Below, piece by piece: positions 1 through 5,993 of a stretch of 7,123 nt of DNA. The stretch comes from CAYMCV01 sp964389005 (GTDB taxonomy: Bacteria > Bacillota > Clostridia > Lachnospirales > Lachnospiraceae): contig CAYMCV010000121.1 of the NCBI GenBank assembly GCA_964389005.1, forward strand, positions 1 to 7,123, read 5' to 3'. The first letter of the stretch is position 1. Each line of letters starts with the position of its first letter. The position numbers and the translations under genes are program-made. The notes beneath the pieces were generated by a model. That model made no database searches, was not told the origin of the DNA, and was given only the letters and a program-made list of their open reading frames with translations.

Positions 1-1212
1 AGCAAGTGCGCCGTGTCCGATTTCACGTCTTCCCGGTCCTCTGGAGGGCTTGGTCTCACCAACCGAATAACTCGGGAAATTGTAATGATGCATATACCTC
101 TTGTTAACTTCATTCTCATCCAAACCATCAATTCTCTGCATTTCTGAAAGCGGAGCCAATGTGGTTATGGTACAAATCTGTGTCTGTCCTCTCGTAAACA
201 TTGCAGAACCGTGTACACGCGGAATAATATCAACTTCTGCAGCCAAACGACGAATCTGTGTGATTTCACGACCATCCGGACGCTTATGATCCTTTAATAT
301 CATCTTGCGAACCGTCTTCTTCTGATACTGATAAAGTGCTTCTCCGATGAGAGGAAGCCATTCTTCCTTCTCTGCAAAAGCCTCAGTTAATTTCTCATTA
401 ATCTGACGGATATTTTCTTCTCTAACCTGTTTCTCATCTGTAAATACGGCAACTTCCATCTCTGCGGGTGAAACAATCTCTTTCATAGCTGCGAACATTT
501 CTTCCGGAATTGCACATGATGTATAGGTGTGCTTCTGTTTTCCGACTTCTGCCACAATTTGATTGATAAAAGCGATGATTGTCTGATTGATTTCATGTGC
601 CTTATAGATGGCTTCAATCATCTTCGCTTCCGGGATTTCATTTGCACCTGCTTCAATCATGATAACTTTCTGTGCCGTAGAAGCAACGGTCAAATTCAAA
701 TCACCATTCTTCCACTGTTCCTGATTGGGGTTCACAATGAACTCTCCGTTTATCATACCGATCTGTGTGGTTGCACAGGGACCGTCAAACGGAATATCAG
801 AAATTGATGTAGCAATTGCAGAACCAAGCATTGCCGTTAATTCCGGACGACAATCGGGATCTACACTCAAAACCAAGTTGTTCAACGTAACATCGTTACG
901 ATAATCCTTCGGGAATAACGGACGCATCGGACGATCAATGACACGGCTTGTTAAAACCGAATTCTCACTTGCCTTTCCTTCACGCTTGTTAAATCCACCC
1001 GGAATCTTTCCGACAGCATATAATTTCTCTTCAAATTCCACACTTAACGGGAAGAAATCAATCCCGTCACGCGGCTTGTCCGATGCCGTAGCGGTCGATA
1101 ACACAACCGTATCTCCGTAATGCATCAATGCTGCTCCGTTAGCCTGTGCCGCAACTCTGCCGATATCAATCGTTAATTTACGACCGGCCAAATCCATACT
1201 GTAACTCTTCAT
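1..1212 (-). CDS. pnp: Polyribonucleotide nucleotidyltransferase (PNPase), N-terminal 404 residues; 3' end outside window
   Basis: PNPase degrades RNA 3'-to-5' by phosphorolysis in the cytoplasm and can also add tails. The reading frame is open from the ATG at 1212 to the window edge, giving 404 of about 700 usual residues. Visible parts: first RNase PH-like domain (about residues 10-145, with FPLSVEFEEKLYAVGKIPGG at 54-73 and SENSVLTSRVIDRPMRPLFP at 82-101), the helical linker domain (about 240-310), and the start of the second RNase PH domain (RPDGREI 311-317, HGSAMFTRGQTQ 334-345, FPSYSVGE 379-386, GRREIGHGAL 394-403). The GRREIGHG arginines belong to the phosphate-binding site of the family; the catalytic aspartates and the KH and S1 domains lie beyond the window. 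The start is supported by an AGAAGGAGG ribosome binding site 4 nt upstream. It lies 286 nt downstream of rpsO with a terminator between them. No frameshift or missing motif is seen. Confidence 0.97.
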   Translation of the reverse strand, partial: MKSYSMDLAGRKLTIDIGRVAAQANGAALMHYGDTVVLSTATASDKPRDGIDFFPLSVEFEEKLYAVGKIPGGFNKREGKASENSVLTSRVIDRPMRPLFPKDYRNDVTLNNLVLSVDPDCRPELTAMLGSAIATSISDIPFDGPCATTQIGMINGEFIVNPNQEQWKNGDLNLTVASTAQKVIMIEAGANEIPEAKMIEAIYKAHEINQTIIAFINQIVAEVGKQKHTYTSCAIPEEMFAAMKEIVSPAEMEVAVFTDEKQVREENIRQINEKLTEAFAEKEEWLPLIGEALYQYQKKTVRKMILKDHKRPDGREITQIRRLAAEVDIIPRVHGSAMFTRGQTQICTITTLAPLSEMQRIDGLDENEVNKRYMHHYNFPSYSVGETKPSRGPGRREIGHGALA

Positions 1213-1383
1213 AAAACCTCCTTCTGCACGAATGTGCCATTCACGTTACTGACAGTCATCATTCACTGTCATTTCCACATAGGCAGAAGATGCCGAAACT
1301 ACTTCGAAACCCACCAGTCTTCACTGATTGGCTTTGCAGTGGTCTCGGAAGCGTCTTCCACCCAAATACTCCGATTATTTGCT
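1213..1383 (-). promoter_or_regulatory. Structured pnp mRNA leader with element complementary to the ribosome binding site
   Basis: The leader between the rpsO terminator and pnp contains several inverted repeats readable on the minus strand: a 5-bp hairpin at 1347-1359, a 9-position hairpin with one mismatch at 1310-1331, and a perfect 7-bp hairpin TGACAGT/ACTGTCA at 1250-1271 with an 8-nt loop. In addition CTTCTGC (1289-1283) is complementary to GCAGAAG (1227-1221), which overlaps the 5' part of the Shine-Dalgarno sequence, so a long-range helix enclosing the 1250-1271 hairpin could limit pnp translation. PNPase in E. coli is autoregulated through a leader stem-loop; that this leader acts similarly is inference. 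I see no convincing promoter inside it. Confidence 0.4.
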
Positions 1384-1413
1384 AAAAAACAAGGCGGACT
1401 GCTGTCCGCCTTG
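1384..1413 (-). terminator. Rho-independent terminator between rpsO and pnp
   Basis: On the minus strand a perfect 10-bp GC-rich stem (CAAGGCGGAC, loop AGCA, GTCCGCCTTG; 1413-1390) is followed directly by six T residues (1389-1384). It lies about 85 nt past the rpsO stop codon. The plus strand has no T-run after the hairpin, so it acts only in the direction of rpsO. Expression of pnp must come from readthrough or from a promoter I cannot recognise. Confidence 0.92.
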
Positions 1414-1498
1414 CATCATCCTGCGGAATGTCTACTTACAATCGATAACTTCAAAACGACACTAAGCAAACTTGAGTTCAAATTACCAACTCTGTCTT

Positions 1499-1765
1499 CT
1501 ACTTTCTGATTTCAAGTCTCTCAATTAAAGAACGATATCTTTCAATATCTGTCTTCTTCAAATAATCAAGTAAACCACGTCTCTGACCAACCATTTTGAA
1601 AAGACCGCGTCTTGAATGATGATCCTTCGGATGATCCTTCAAATGCTCGGTGAGTTCCTTGATTCTTGCTGTGAGTACCGCTACCTGAACTTCCGGTGAA
1701 CCGGTATCTCCTTCACTTCTTGCATACTCTGCAATTATTGCCTGTTTCTTTTCCTTTGCAATCAT
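1499..1765 (-). CDS. rpsO: 30S ribosomal protein S15
   Basis: S15 is a primary binder of the 16S rRNA central domain and helps assemble the 30S platform. The predicted protein is 88 residues, the usual length. It carries the hallmark segments GDTGSPEVQVAVLTARI (19-35) and HHSRRGLFKMVGQRRGLLDY (49-68), and ends ERLEIRK. H41, D48 and S51 line up with the residues that contact the 16S three-way junction in characterised S15 proteins. The start is fixed by AAGGAGG at 1780-1774, 8 nt before the ATG. The gene has its own promoter and leader and is followed by a strong terminator, so it can be transcribed as a monocistronic mRNA even though the rpsO-pnp gene order is the conserved one. S15 commonly represses its own translation by binding its leader. 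Confidence 0.98.
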   Translation of the reverse strand: MIAKEKKQAIIAEYARSEGDTGSPEVQVAVLTARIKELTEHLKDHPKDHHSRRGLFKMVGQRRGLLDYLKKTDIERYRSLIERLEIRK

Positions 1766-1850
1766 GTTGATTACCTCCTTATTATTGTGTTATGCCGTCG
1801 CTAAGTAATAGGTCGGAGTGTCCAAAAACCTGGCGTCGGTCAAACCATAC
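1766..1850 (-). promoter_or_regulatory. rpsO 5' leader, candidate S15 autoregulatory element
   Basis: From the predicted transcription start near 1850 the leader is about 85 nt. Two mutually exclusive pairings are visible on the minus strand. In one, AGGT (1831-1828) pairs with ACCT (1813-1810), with an inner GGA/TCC. In the other, CCTATTA (1812-1806) pairs with TAATAAGG (1784-1777, one bulged A), covering the AAGG of the Shine-Dalgarno sequence. This is the architecture expected of a leader that can open or close the ribosome binding site. S15 autoregulation through diverse leader folds is established in several bacteria; assigning it here is inference from pairing alone, since I do not recognise a known S15 leader class. 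Confidence 0.38.
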
Positions 1851-1856
1851 CTTGAG

Positions 1857-1885
1857 AGTATAGCACACCATTCCATAAAAGTAAA
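1857..1885 (-). promoter_or_regulatory. Sigma-A type promoter of rpsO (extended -10)
   Basis: Minus strand: -35 TTTACT (1885-1880), 17-nt spacer, -10 TATACT (1862-1857), with TGC immediately before the -10 giving the TGn extended element. It starts 92 nt upstream of the rpsO ATG and lies in the 155-nt gap after the NlpC/P60 gene. The predicted start is near 1850. Confidence 0.75.
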
Positions 1886-1920
1886 TATTTATTCAGTTAA
1901 AATCACTCGGTTCGTTCTGT

Positions 1921-3018
1921 CTAATCCTGCAAAATACTTCTCGCCGTAACCGGAGAACGATAATACAGGCTTGAAATACGAATTCCCGTCTTCGGTGAAC
2001 TTGCATGTACCACCTGTCCGCCGCCGATATAGATTGCAACATGATTGATTCCGGATTTGCTTCCGTAGAATACCAGGTCGCCGGGTTTCAATGCGGAATA
2101 ATCGACTTTCTTGCCATACGTTGCCTGTGACCGTGATGAATGCGGTAATGTCACGCCAAATTTCTTGTAGACACTCATGACAAAACCGGAACAATCGGCA
2201 CCTTTGGTCAAACTTGTACCGCCCCACACATAAGGATTCCCAATAAACTCCTTGGCATACTCACACAAGGAAACTCGTACATCCGATACGCCTTCGCCGT
2301 ATAATAGTTCCGTCATTGTAATTGCCGTTGAAAGTTTCTCCTCAACACTGACAAATTCCGATGATACATAAGCTTCATCCGCATCAATCAAAACTTTGAC
2401 CCAGCCTTCGGGTGCCGTACCGTCCATCACTGCTTCCAGTTCTTCACCTGTCGGAACCTGTGTAATAATCTCACTTTCAAGATTCGGCTCATTTCTGACG
2501 CGCAAACCATCCGTTGTAACAACCGCCATCGGCATAACAACAGATTCAGCTCGTTTTAACGCTTCTACGCCGGTAAGCAAAAATTCCAAACTGACGTACC
2601 CTTCCACTTTACCGGATACAATACATGCCCAGTCACCGTTCAACGATATAATCTCACACGCGGCATTGTTGGACATCTTTCCGACAATTTTATAGTCAGA
2701 ACCGGGTCCGCTTCTGACATTCAAGTGATTATCGACATTTGCAATTCCAAGATTGGTATAGCCCCAAAAATCGATATTCTCAAGTTCTGATTCATCAAAG
2801 GTATCCGAAAGTGCGGATGCGCTTAAAATACTCGCAACGCCCGCTTCAAGTTGCAGAGACACCTCCGGCTTTGCTTCCTGCACGCCTGTCTGCTGCAATG
2901 AGCCTGCGACAGGTAAAAGGCTATTGTCAACGCTTGCAGCGGAAGCATTCATGCTTCCGAAAGTCAATGCATTTACAACAGCCGTCATTCCAATTGTATA
3001 TATGTAAAATTTATTCAT
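1921..3018 (-). CDS. Secreted NlpC/P60 peptidoglycan endopeptidase with two SH3 domains
   Basis: Predicted 365-residue exported cell-wall hydrolase. Residues 1-28 look like a Sec signal peptide (hydrophobic stretch, cleavage likely after ASA or ASAA at 25-28). A low-complexity, acidic segment follows (about 30-83). Then come two bacterial SH3 domains that bind wall peptides: about 87-148 (LNVRSGPGSDYKIVG at 99-113) and about 163-225 (LRVRNEPNLESEI at 172-184). A C-terminal NlpC/P60 domain spans about 250-362. The catalytic set is visible: Cys276 in GADCSGF, His326 in INHVAIYIG and His338 in VVHASS; NPYVWGG (261-267) is also typical. The family cleaves D-gamma-Glu-to-diamino-acid bonds in stem peptides. 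The ATG at 3018 has GGTGAT 6 nt upstream, a fair ribosome binding site, and gives a normal signal peptide. It has its own promoter and a WalR-like box. I see no clear terminator after it. The exact paralogue cannot be named. Confidence 0.93.
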   Translation of the reverse strand: MNKFYIYTIGMTAVVNALTFGSMNASAASVDNSLLPVAGSLQQTGVQEAKPEVSLQLEAGVASILSASALSDTFDESELENIDFWGYTNLGIANVDNHLNVRSGPGSDYKIVGKMSNNAACEIISLNGDWACIVSGKVEGYVSLEFLLTGVEALKRAESVVMPMAVVTTDGLRVRNEPNLESEIITQVPTGEELEAVMDGTAPEGWVKVLIDADEAYVSSEFVSVEEKLSTAITMTELLYGEGVSDVRVSLCEYAKEFIGNPYVWGGTSLTKGADCSGFVMSVYKKFGVTLPHSSRSQATYGKKVDYSALKPGDLVFYGSKSGINHVAIYIGGGQVVHASSPKTGIRISSLYYRSPVTARSILQD

Positions 3019-3057
3019 TCGATTATCACCATTCCCATGTTGTTACGTGTCACAAAT

Positions 3058-3074
3058 GTTACAATTTTGTTACA
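3058..3074 (-). promoter_or_regulatory. WalR (YycF)-type box in the 5' UTR of the NlpC/P60 gene
   Basis: The minus strand reads TGTAAC-AAAAT-TGTAAC, an exact match to the published WalR consensus of two TGTWAH half-sites separated by 5 nt. WalRK is the essential two-component system of many Firmicutes that controls cell-wall hydrolases, including NlpC/P60 endopeptidases, so the motif and the gene fit each other. The box lies about 7 to 23 nt downstream of the predicted transcription start, a position suggesting repression. The motif is seen; its use by WalR is inference. Confidence 0.6.
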
Positions 3075-3087
3075 TCCTGTTGTTTTT

Positions 3088-3116
3088 ATTTAAACACATC
3101 AGCACGGTCATGTCAA
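3088..3116 (-). promoter_or_regulatory. Sigma-A type promoter of the NlpC/P60 gene
   Basis: Minus strand: perfect -35 TTGACA (3116-3111), 17-nt spacer, -10 TTAAAT (3093-3088) preceded by TGT, an extended -10. The predicted start is near 3081, leaving a 5' UTR of about 62 nt that contains the WalR-like box. It lies in the 160-nt gap downstream of the Na/Pi transporter gene, which has no strong terminator of its own there. Confidence 0.82.
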
Positions 3117-3178
3117 TAATATTGCCATAATTATTTCTTTCCAATGCTTACCATAAGCCATATAAAAACTACGCGATA

Positions 3179-4816
3179 CTACTTTTCTTCATTCCCTTCC
3201 AATATTGAAAACGCAATGTTTGTGGCATGATCGGAGACCCTTTCCAATCCTGAAATAACATCAGAAAACAGCATTCCGGCTTCCGGTGTGCACTCATTTC
3301 TGGTGAGTCGTCTGACATGTGCTTCTTGGATCTCCTTTTCCTTATGATCCACACGATCCTCCAACTCCAATATATCCTGTAAGTGCTCTTCTTTGTGACT
3401 CGTAAACATTTCTACGGAATAACGCACGTTGGTATTGACCATTTCCAGCATTTCACGCATCTCGTCCATCGATTCCTTACTGAAGGATATTTCTTTGGCT
3501 TTTCTTAATTTTGCGGCATCCGCCACATTCTCCGCATGATCGCCGATTCGCTCGATATCGTTGACTACATGGAATAGCGCACCGATGCTTTTTAAGTCTT
3601 CAATGGGCAACGTGGTTTGGTTGATTTTTACCAAATAATCTGTAATGGATTTATTCAAAAAGTTAATGTTTTCTTCCACTTTATACACTTCGGCAATGTC
3701 ATCTTCGTCCAATGTAATCAAAGCATTCATCGCACGATTTAAATTATCGCTTGCAAGACTTGCCATTCTTTCAATTTCATTCACAACTTCAACAACAGCC
3801 GTCGCCGGATTGAAAACAACCTTATCGCCGATGTACTGCAATTGGAACGTATCTCGATAACCGACTTTGGTGTCTTTGCCCGGTATGATGAGATACGTAA
3901 GTTTCACCAAAAGACTTGAAAATGGCAACAATAAAATTACTTGGAATATCTTAATCGCGGTATGTGCATTCGCAACAAATCTTCCGCTGTCATCACCCGA
4001 TATTGACATAATCAAACTTCTGACCCAATCGCCGGCAAACATCAGAATCGTAAATACCACAGTAGAGCCGATTAAGTTAAAAAGAAAATGAATCATTGCT
4101 GCACGCTTCGCATCCTTCAGACCTGCCAATGATGCCAACAATGCGGTAACGCACGAACCCATGTTACAGCCAAGTATGATATACATACAAATCGGCAGAC
4201 TCAGCATTCCTTGCTGCGCAAGCAACAACACGATACTGACGGTAACGGAAGAACTCTGAATAACTGCGGTTACAAGGAAGCCGACAAGAACCGCCAAAAA
4301 GGGATTGTCCAAAGAAGTAAACATTTCCACAATTTTGGGATTCTCACGCAATCCGCTCATGGCACTGCTCATTAAATTCAAGCCTAAGAATAAAACACCG
4401 AAGCCCAGAACCACATCACCGATTTTTTTGACCGCAGGTTTCTTAAAGAACATAACCATGACCACACCCAGCAAAACAAATATCGGTGCAATCTCCGATA
4501 AATTAATGGAAACCAATTGCGAAGTGATTGTGGTACCGATATTGGCACCGAAGATAACGCCTGCGGCCTGAAAAAGATTCATCAAACCCGAATTGACAAA
4601 ACTGACAACCATAACGGTACAAGCCGATGACGATTGCACCAATGCGGTAAATACGAGTCCGACAAGCAAACCCGCATATTTATTCTTGGTAAAAAACTCT
4701 AAAATACTACGTAATTTGGCACCTGCGGACTTCTCGATGCCTTCGCTCATCATTTGCATTCCGAGCAAAAATAACCCCAACCCACCTGCAAGACTTAAGA
4801 TTACAGAATAGTCCAT
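3179..4816 (-). CDS. Na+/phosphate cotransporter (NptA/PF02690 type) with C-terminal PhoU-like domain
   Basis: Predicted 545-residue inner-membrane protein. The N-terminal half (about 1-315) is highly hydrophobic with about eight or nine candidate membrane segments. It contains the two inverted Na/Pi-cotransporter repeats with the signature QSSS motifs: ALVQSSSACT (58-67) and AVIQSSSVTVS (184-194), each followed by a glycine/asparagine segment (GANIGTTIT 90-98, GCNMGSCVTA 216-225). The C-terminal part (about 335-540) is soluble, helical and PhoU-like, with ERIGDHAENVADAA (422-435) and ERVSDHATNIA (525-535) as the metal-binding helix motifs. The family imports or exports phosphate with sodium; PhoU-like tails are thought to regulate transport. 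I chose the ATG at 4816 because AAGGAG lies 6 nt upstream; a GTG at 4852 would add 12 charged residues but lacks a ribosome binding site. It appears monocistronic. Substrate and direction are not decided by sequence alone. Confidence 0.93.
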   Translation of the reverse strand: MDYSVILSLAGGLGLFLLGMQMMSEGIEKSAGAKLRSILEFFTKNKYAGLLVGLVFTALVQSSSACTVMVVSFVNSGLMNLFQAAGVIFGANIGTTITSQLVSINLSEIAPIFVLLGVVMVMFFKKPAVKKIGDVVLGFGVLFLGLNLMSSAMSGLRENPKIVEMFTSLDNPFLAVLVGFLVTAVIQSSSVTVSIVLLLAQQGMLSLPICMYIILGCNMGSCVTALLASLAGLKDAKRAAMIHFLFNLIGSTVVFTILMFAGDWVRSLIMSISGDDSGRFVANAHTAIKIFQVILLLPFSSLLVKLTYLIIPGKDTKVGYRDTFQLQYIGDKVVFNPATAVVEVVNEIERMASLASDNLNRAMNALITLDEDDIAEVYKVEENINFLNKSITDYLVKINQTTLPIEDLKSIGALFHVVNDIERIGDHAENVADAAKLRKAKEISFSKESMDEMREMLEMVNTNVRYSVEMFTSHKEEHLQDILELEDRVDHKEKEIQEAHVRRLTRNECTPEAGMLFSDVISGLERVSDHATNIAFSILEGNEEK

Positions 4817-4822
4817 CTTTTT

Positions 4823-4828
4823 CTCCTT
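4823..4828 (-). promoter_or_regulatory. Ribosome binding site deciding the transporter start
   Basis: AAGGAG on the minus strand (4828-4823) is 6 nt before the ATG at 4816. It would fall inside the coding region if the upstream GTG at 4852 were used, and the first membrane segment follows directly after the chosen Met, so the shorter protein is preferred. Confidence 0.85.
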
Positions 4829-4920
4829 CTCATCCTGCACGTTGTCTCGCACCGACCGATTGACTGGGTCACAACCACAGGGAATACATACTTTTCATAT
4901 TCATCCTCAACAGTTTCATC

Positions 4921-4941
4921 TTAAGTTATCTGATAACTCAA
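4921..4941. repeat. 7-1-7 palindrome upstream of the Na/Pi transporter gene
   Basis: AGTTATC-T-GATAACT (4924-4938) is a perfect palindrome with one central base. After one mismatched pair it continues for two more pairs at each end (4921-4941). It lies about 105 nt upstream of the transporter ATG, in the 258-nt gap after ribF. It could be an operator for a dimeric repressor or a small hairpin in the leader RNA; I cannot assign it to a known regulator. The rest of the gap (4817-5074) is AT-rich with no gene and no clean promoter; the best is a poor TTGTTA-16-TATACA overlapping the weak terminator. Confidence 0.6.
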
Positions 4942-5043
4942 TTTCAACCCCCAATTGGAATTTCGTGCTTTTATACAGAAAGATGACGAATTTCGAGTTT
5001 TTTTTATTGCTATTATCTAATAAACCGCTTTTTAAATGTGTAT

Positions 5044-5072
5044 AAAAAATAGAAGTTGTATAACAATCAACT
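5044..5072 (-). terminator. Weak terminator candidate after ribF
   Basis: Minus strand: AGTTG (5072-5068) and CAACT (5058-5054) form a 5-bp stem with a 9-nt loop (an alternative TTGT/ACAA stem lies within), followed 4 nt later by six T residues (5049-5044). It begins 2 nt past the ribF stop codon, a sensible place for the end of the nrnA-truB-ribF transcript. The stem is AT-rich and short, so termination may be partial. Confidence 0.35.
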
Positions 5073-5074
5073 AT

Positions 5075-5992
5075 TCACTGCCCAAAATACACTTCTGCCG
5101 CCTCGCGATCAACCATCAGCTGATTTTTCAAATCCTCAAGCGATGCAAATGTCTGCTCTTTTCGCGCATAACGCAACAGTTCTATAGAAAGATGTTCATC
5201 ATATAATTCTTCATTGCATGAGAATAAATACGTCTCCAGCCCGCGCGGTTTCCCGCCTCCAATCGTAGGTTTCACTCCCAAATTGGATATTCCGTGATAA
5301 TGTATCCCTTTACACTCGCACTCACTGAAATAGACACCGTCCGGCGGCAGCAAACGTTCTTCATTGACCGGCAGATTGACTGTTGGCATATCAAGCGTCC
5401 GTCCGATTTGATTTCCGCGCACAACAATACCGGACAAACAAAAATTTCGTCCAAGCAATTGTTTTACAAGTTCCATATTGCCGTATCGAATAGCGCTTCT
5501 GACATAAGAAGAACTGATTTCAGTATCACCAAACATTCTCTTTTCTATAATACGAACTCGAAAGCCAAATTGTTTTCCCATTGTTTCAAGCAAAGCTCGA
5601 TTACCGATACCGCGATAGCCAAAGGAAACATCCTCTCCTGCAATGACGCATTTCACATGTAATCGCTTCACGAAATACTCCTCGATAAATATCTCTGCGG
5701 GTATCCGTGCAGTCTCATCATTCATGGGGAATTCTATCAGTTCATCAATTTCGTATGACTCAAAAATTTCTCGTCTTTCTTCATACGTTGAAATCATCCC
5801 CTCATTTCGACGCCCGAAATAAGCATCCGGTAACGGCATAAATGTAAAAACGACCGTTGCCAAGCCATTCTTTTTTTCTTTCTGCAATTCCTCCAACAAC
5901 CTTTGGTGTCCGAGGTGAATGCCATCGAATTTGCCAAGCACAATCGCCGTATCGTGGTCTGTATGAAATTCTCTCTCCTGAATCATTCGCAT
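5075..5992 (-). CDS. ribF: Bifunctional riboflavin kinase / FAD synthetase
   Basis: RibF phosphorylates riboflavin to FMN and adenylylates FMN to FAD in the cytoplasm. The chosen start gives 305 residues, the usual size. The N-terminal nucleotidyltransferase domain (about 1-180) has GKFDGIHLGHQ (20-30), the HxGH-type ATP-binding signature, plus SSYVRSAI (161-168). The C-terminal flavokinase domain (about 182-303) has GRTLDMPTVNLP (197-208, the family's PTxN motif), PPDGVYF (216-222), SNLGVKPTIGG (236-246) and the conserved glutamate in LETYLF (E253). The ATG at 5992 is preceded by AAGGAG (6009-6004) at a rather long 11-nt spacing. A second ATG at 5986 (17 nt away) and an upstream GTG at 6028 (no good ribosome binding site) are less likely. 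It follows truB by 88 nt with no clear promoter or terminator between, so cotranscription is likely. All expected motifs are present. Confidence 0.96.
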   Translation of the reverse strand: MRMIQEREFHTDHDTAIVLGKFDGIHLGHQRLLEELQKEKKNGLATVVFTFMPLPDAYFGRRNEGMISTYEERREIFESYEIDELIEFPMNDETARIPAEIFIEEYFVKRLHVKCVIAGEDVSFGYRGIGNRALLETMGKQFGFRVRIIEKRMFGDTEISSSYVRSAIRYGNMELVKQLLGRNFCLSGIVVRGNQIGRTLDMPTVNLPVNEERLLPPDGVYFSECECKGIHYHGISNLGVKPTIGGGKPRGLETYLFSCNEELYDEHLSIELLRYARKEQTFASLEDLKNQLMVDREAAEVYFGQ

Positions 5993-5993
5993 C

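Noticed and set aside
1234..1509. Plus-strand ORF of 91 codons spanning the rpsO-pnp gap
   Set aside because: It runs through the terminator hairpin and the pnp leader, has no ribosome binding site and no recognisable family; it is antisense to functional non-coding sequence.
1878..1895. AT-rich TAAATATTTA palindrome after the NlpC/P60 gene as its terminator
   Set aside because: No loop, no GC in the stem, and it overlaps the rpsO promoter -35 region; not a credible intrinsic terminator.
1889..2227. Minus-strand ORF of 112 codons overlapping the 3' end of the NlpC/P60 gene
   Set aside because: It lies in another frame across the catalytic domain, which is clearly the coding frame (Cys276, His326, His338 present); rich in Arg/Cys as expected of a shadow.
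2739..3119. Plus-strand ORF of 126 codons
   Set aside because: It is the antisense shadow of the signal peptide, N-terminal region and promoter of the NlpC/P60 gene.
3146..3158. GCTTA-CCA-TAAGC hairpin after the transporter gene as a terminator
   Set aside because: Only 5 bp, AT-rich and without a following T-run on the minus strand.
4921..4941. Palindrome as a Fur/PerR box
   Set aside because: The half-site orientation (TATC-n-GATA at the centre) is not that of the Fur-family 7-1-7 consensus, and no iron or peroxide gene is nearby.
5294..5662. Plus-strand ORF of 122 codons
   Set aside because: Entirely antisense to ribF coding sequence, without a ribosome binding site or family resemblance.
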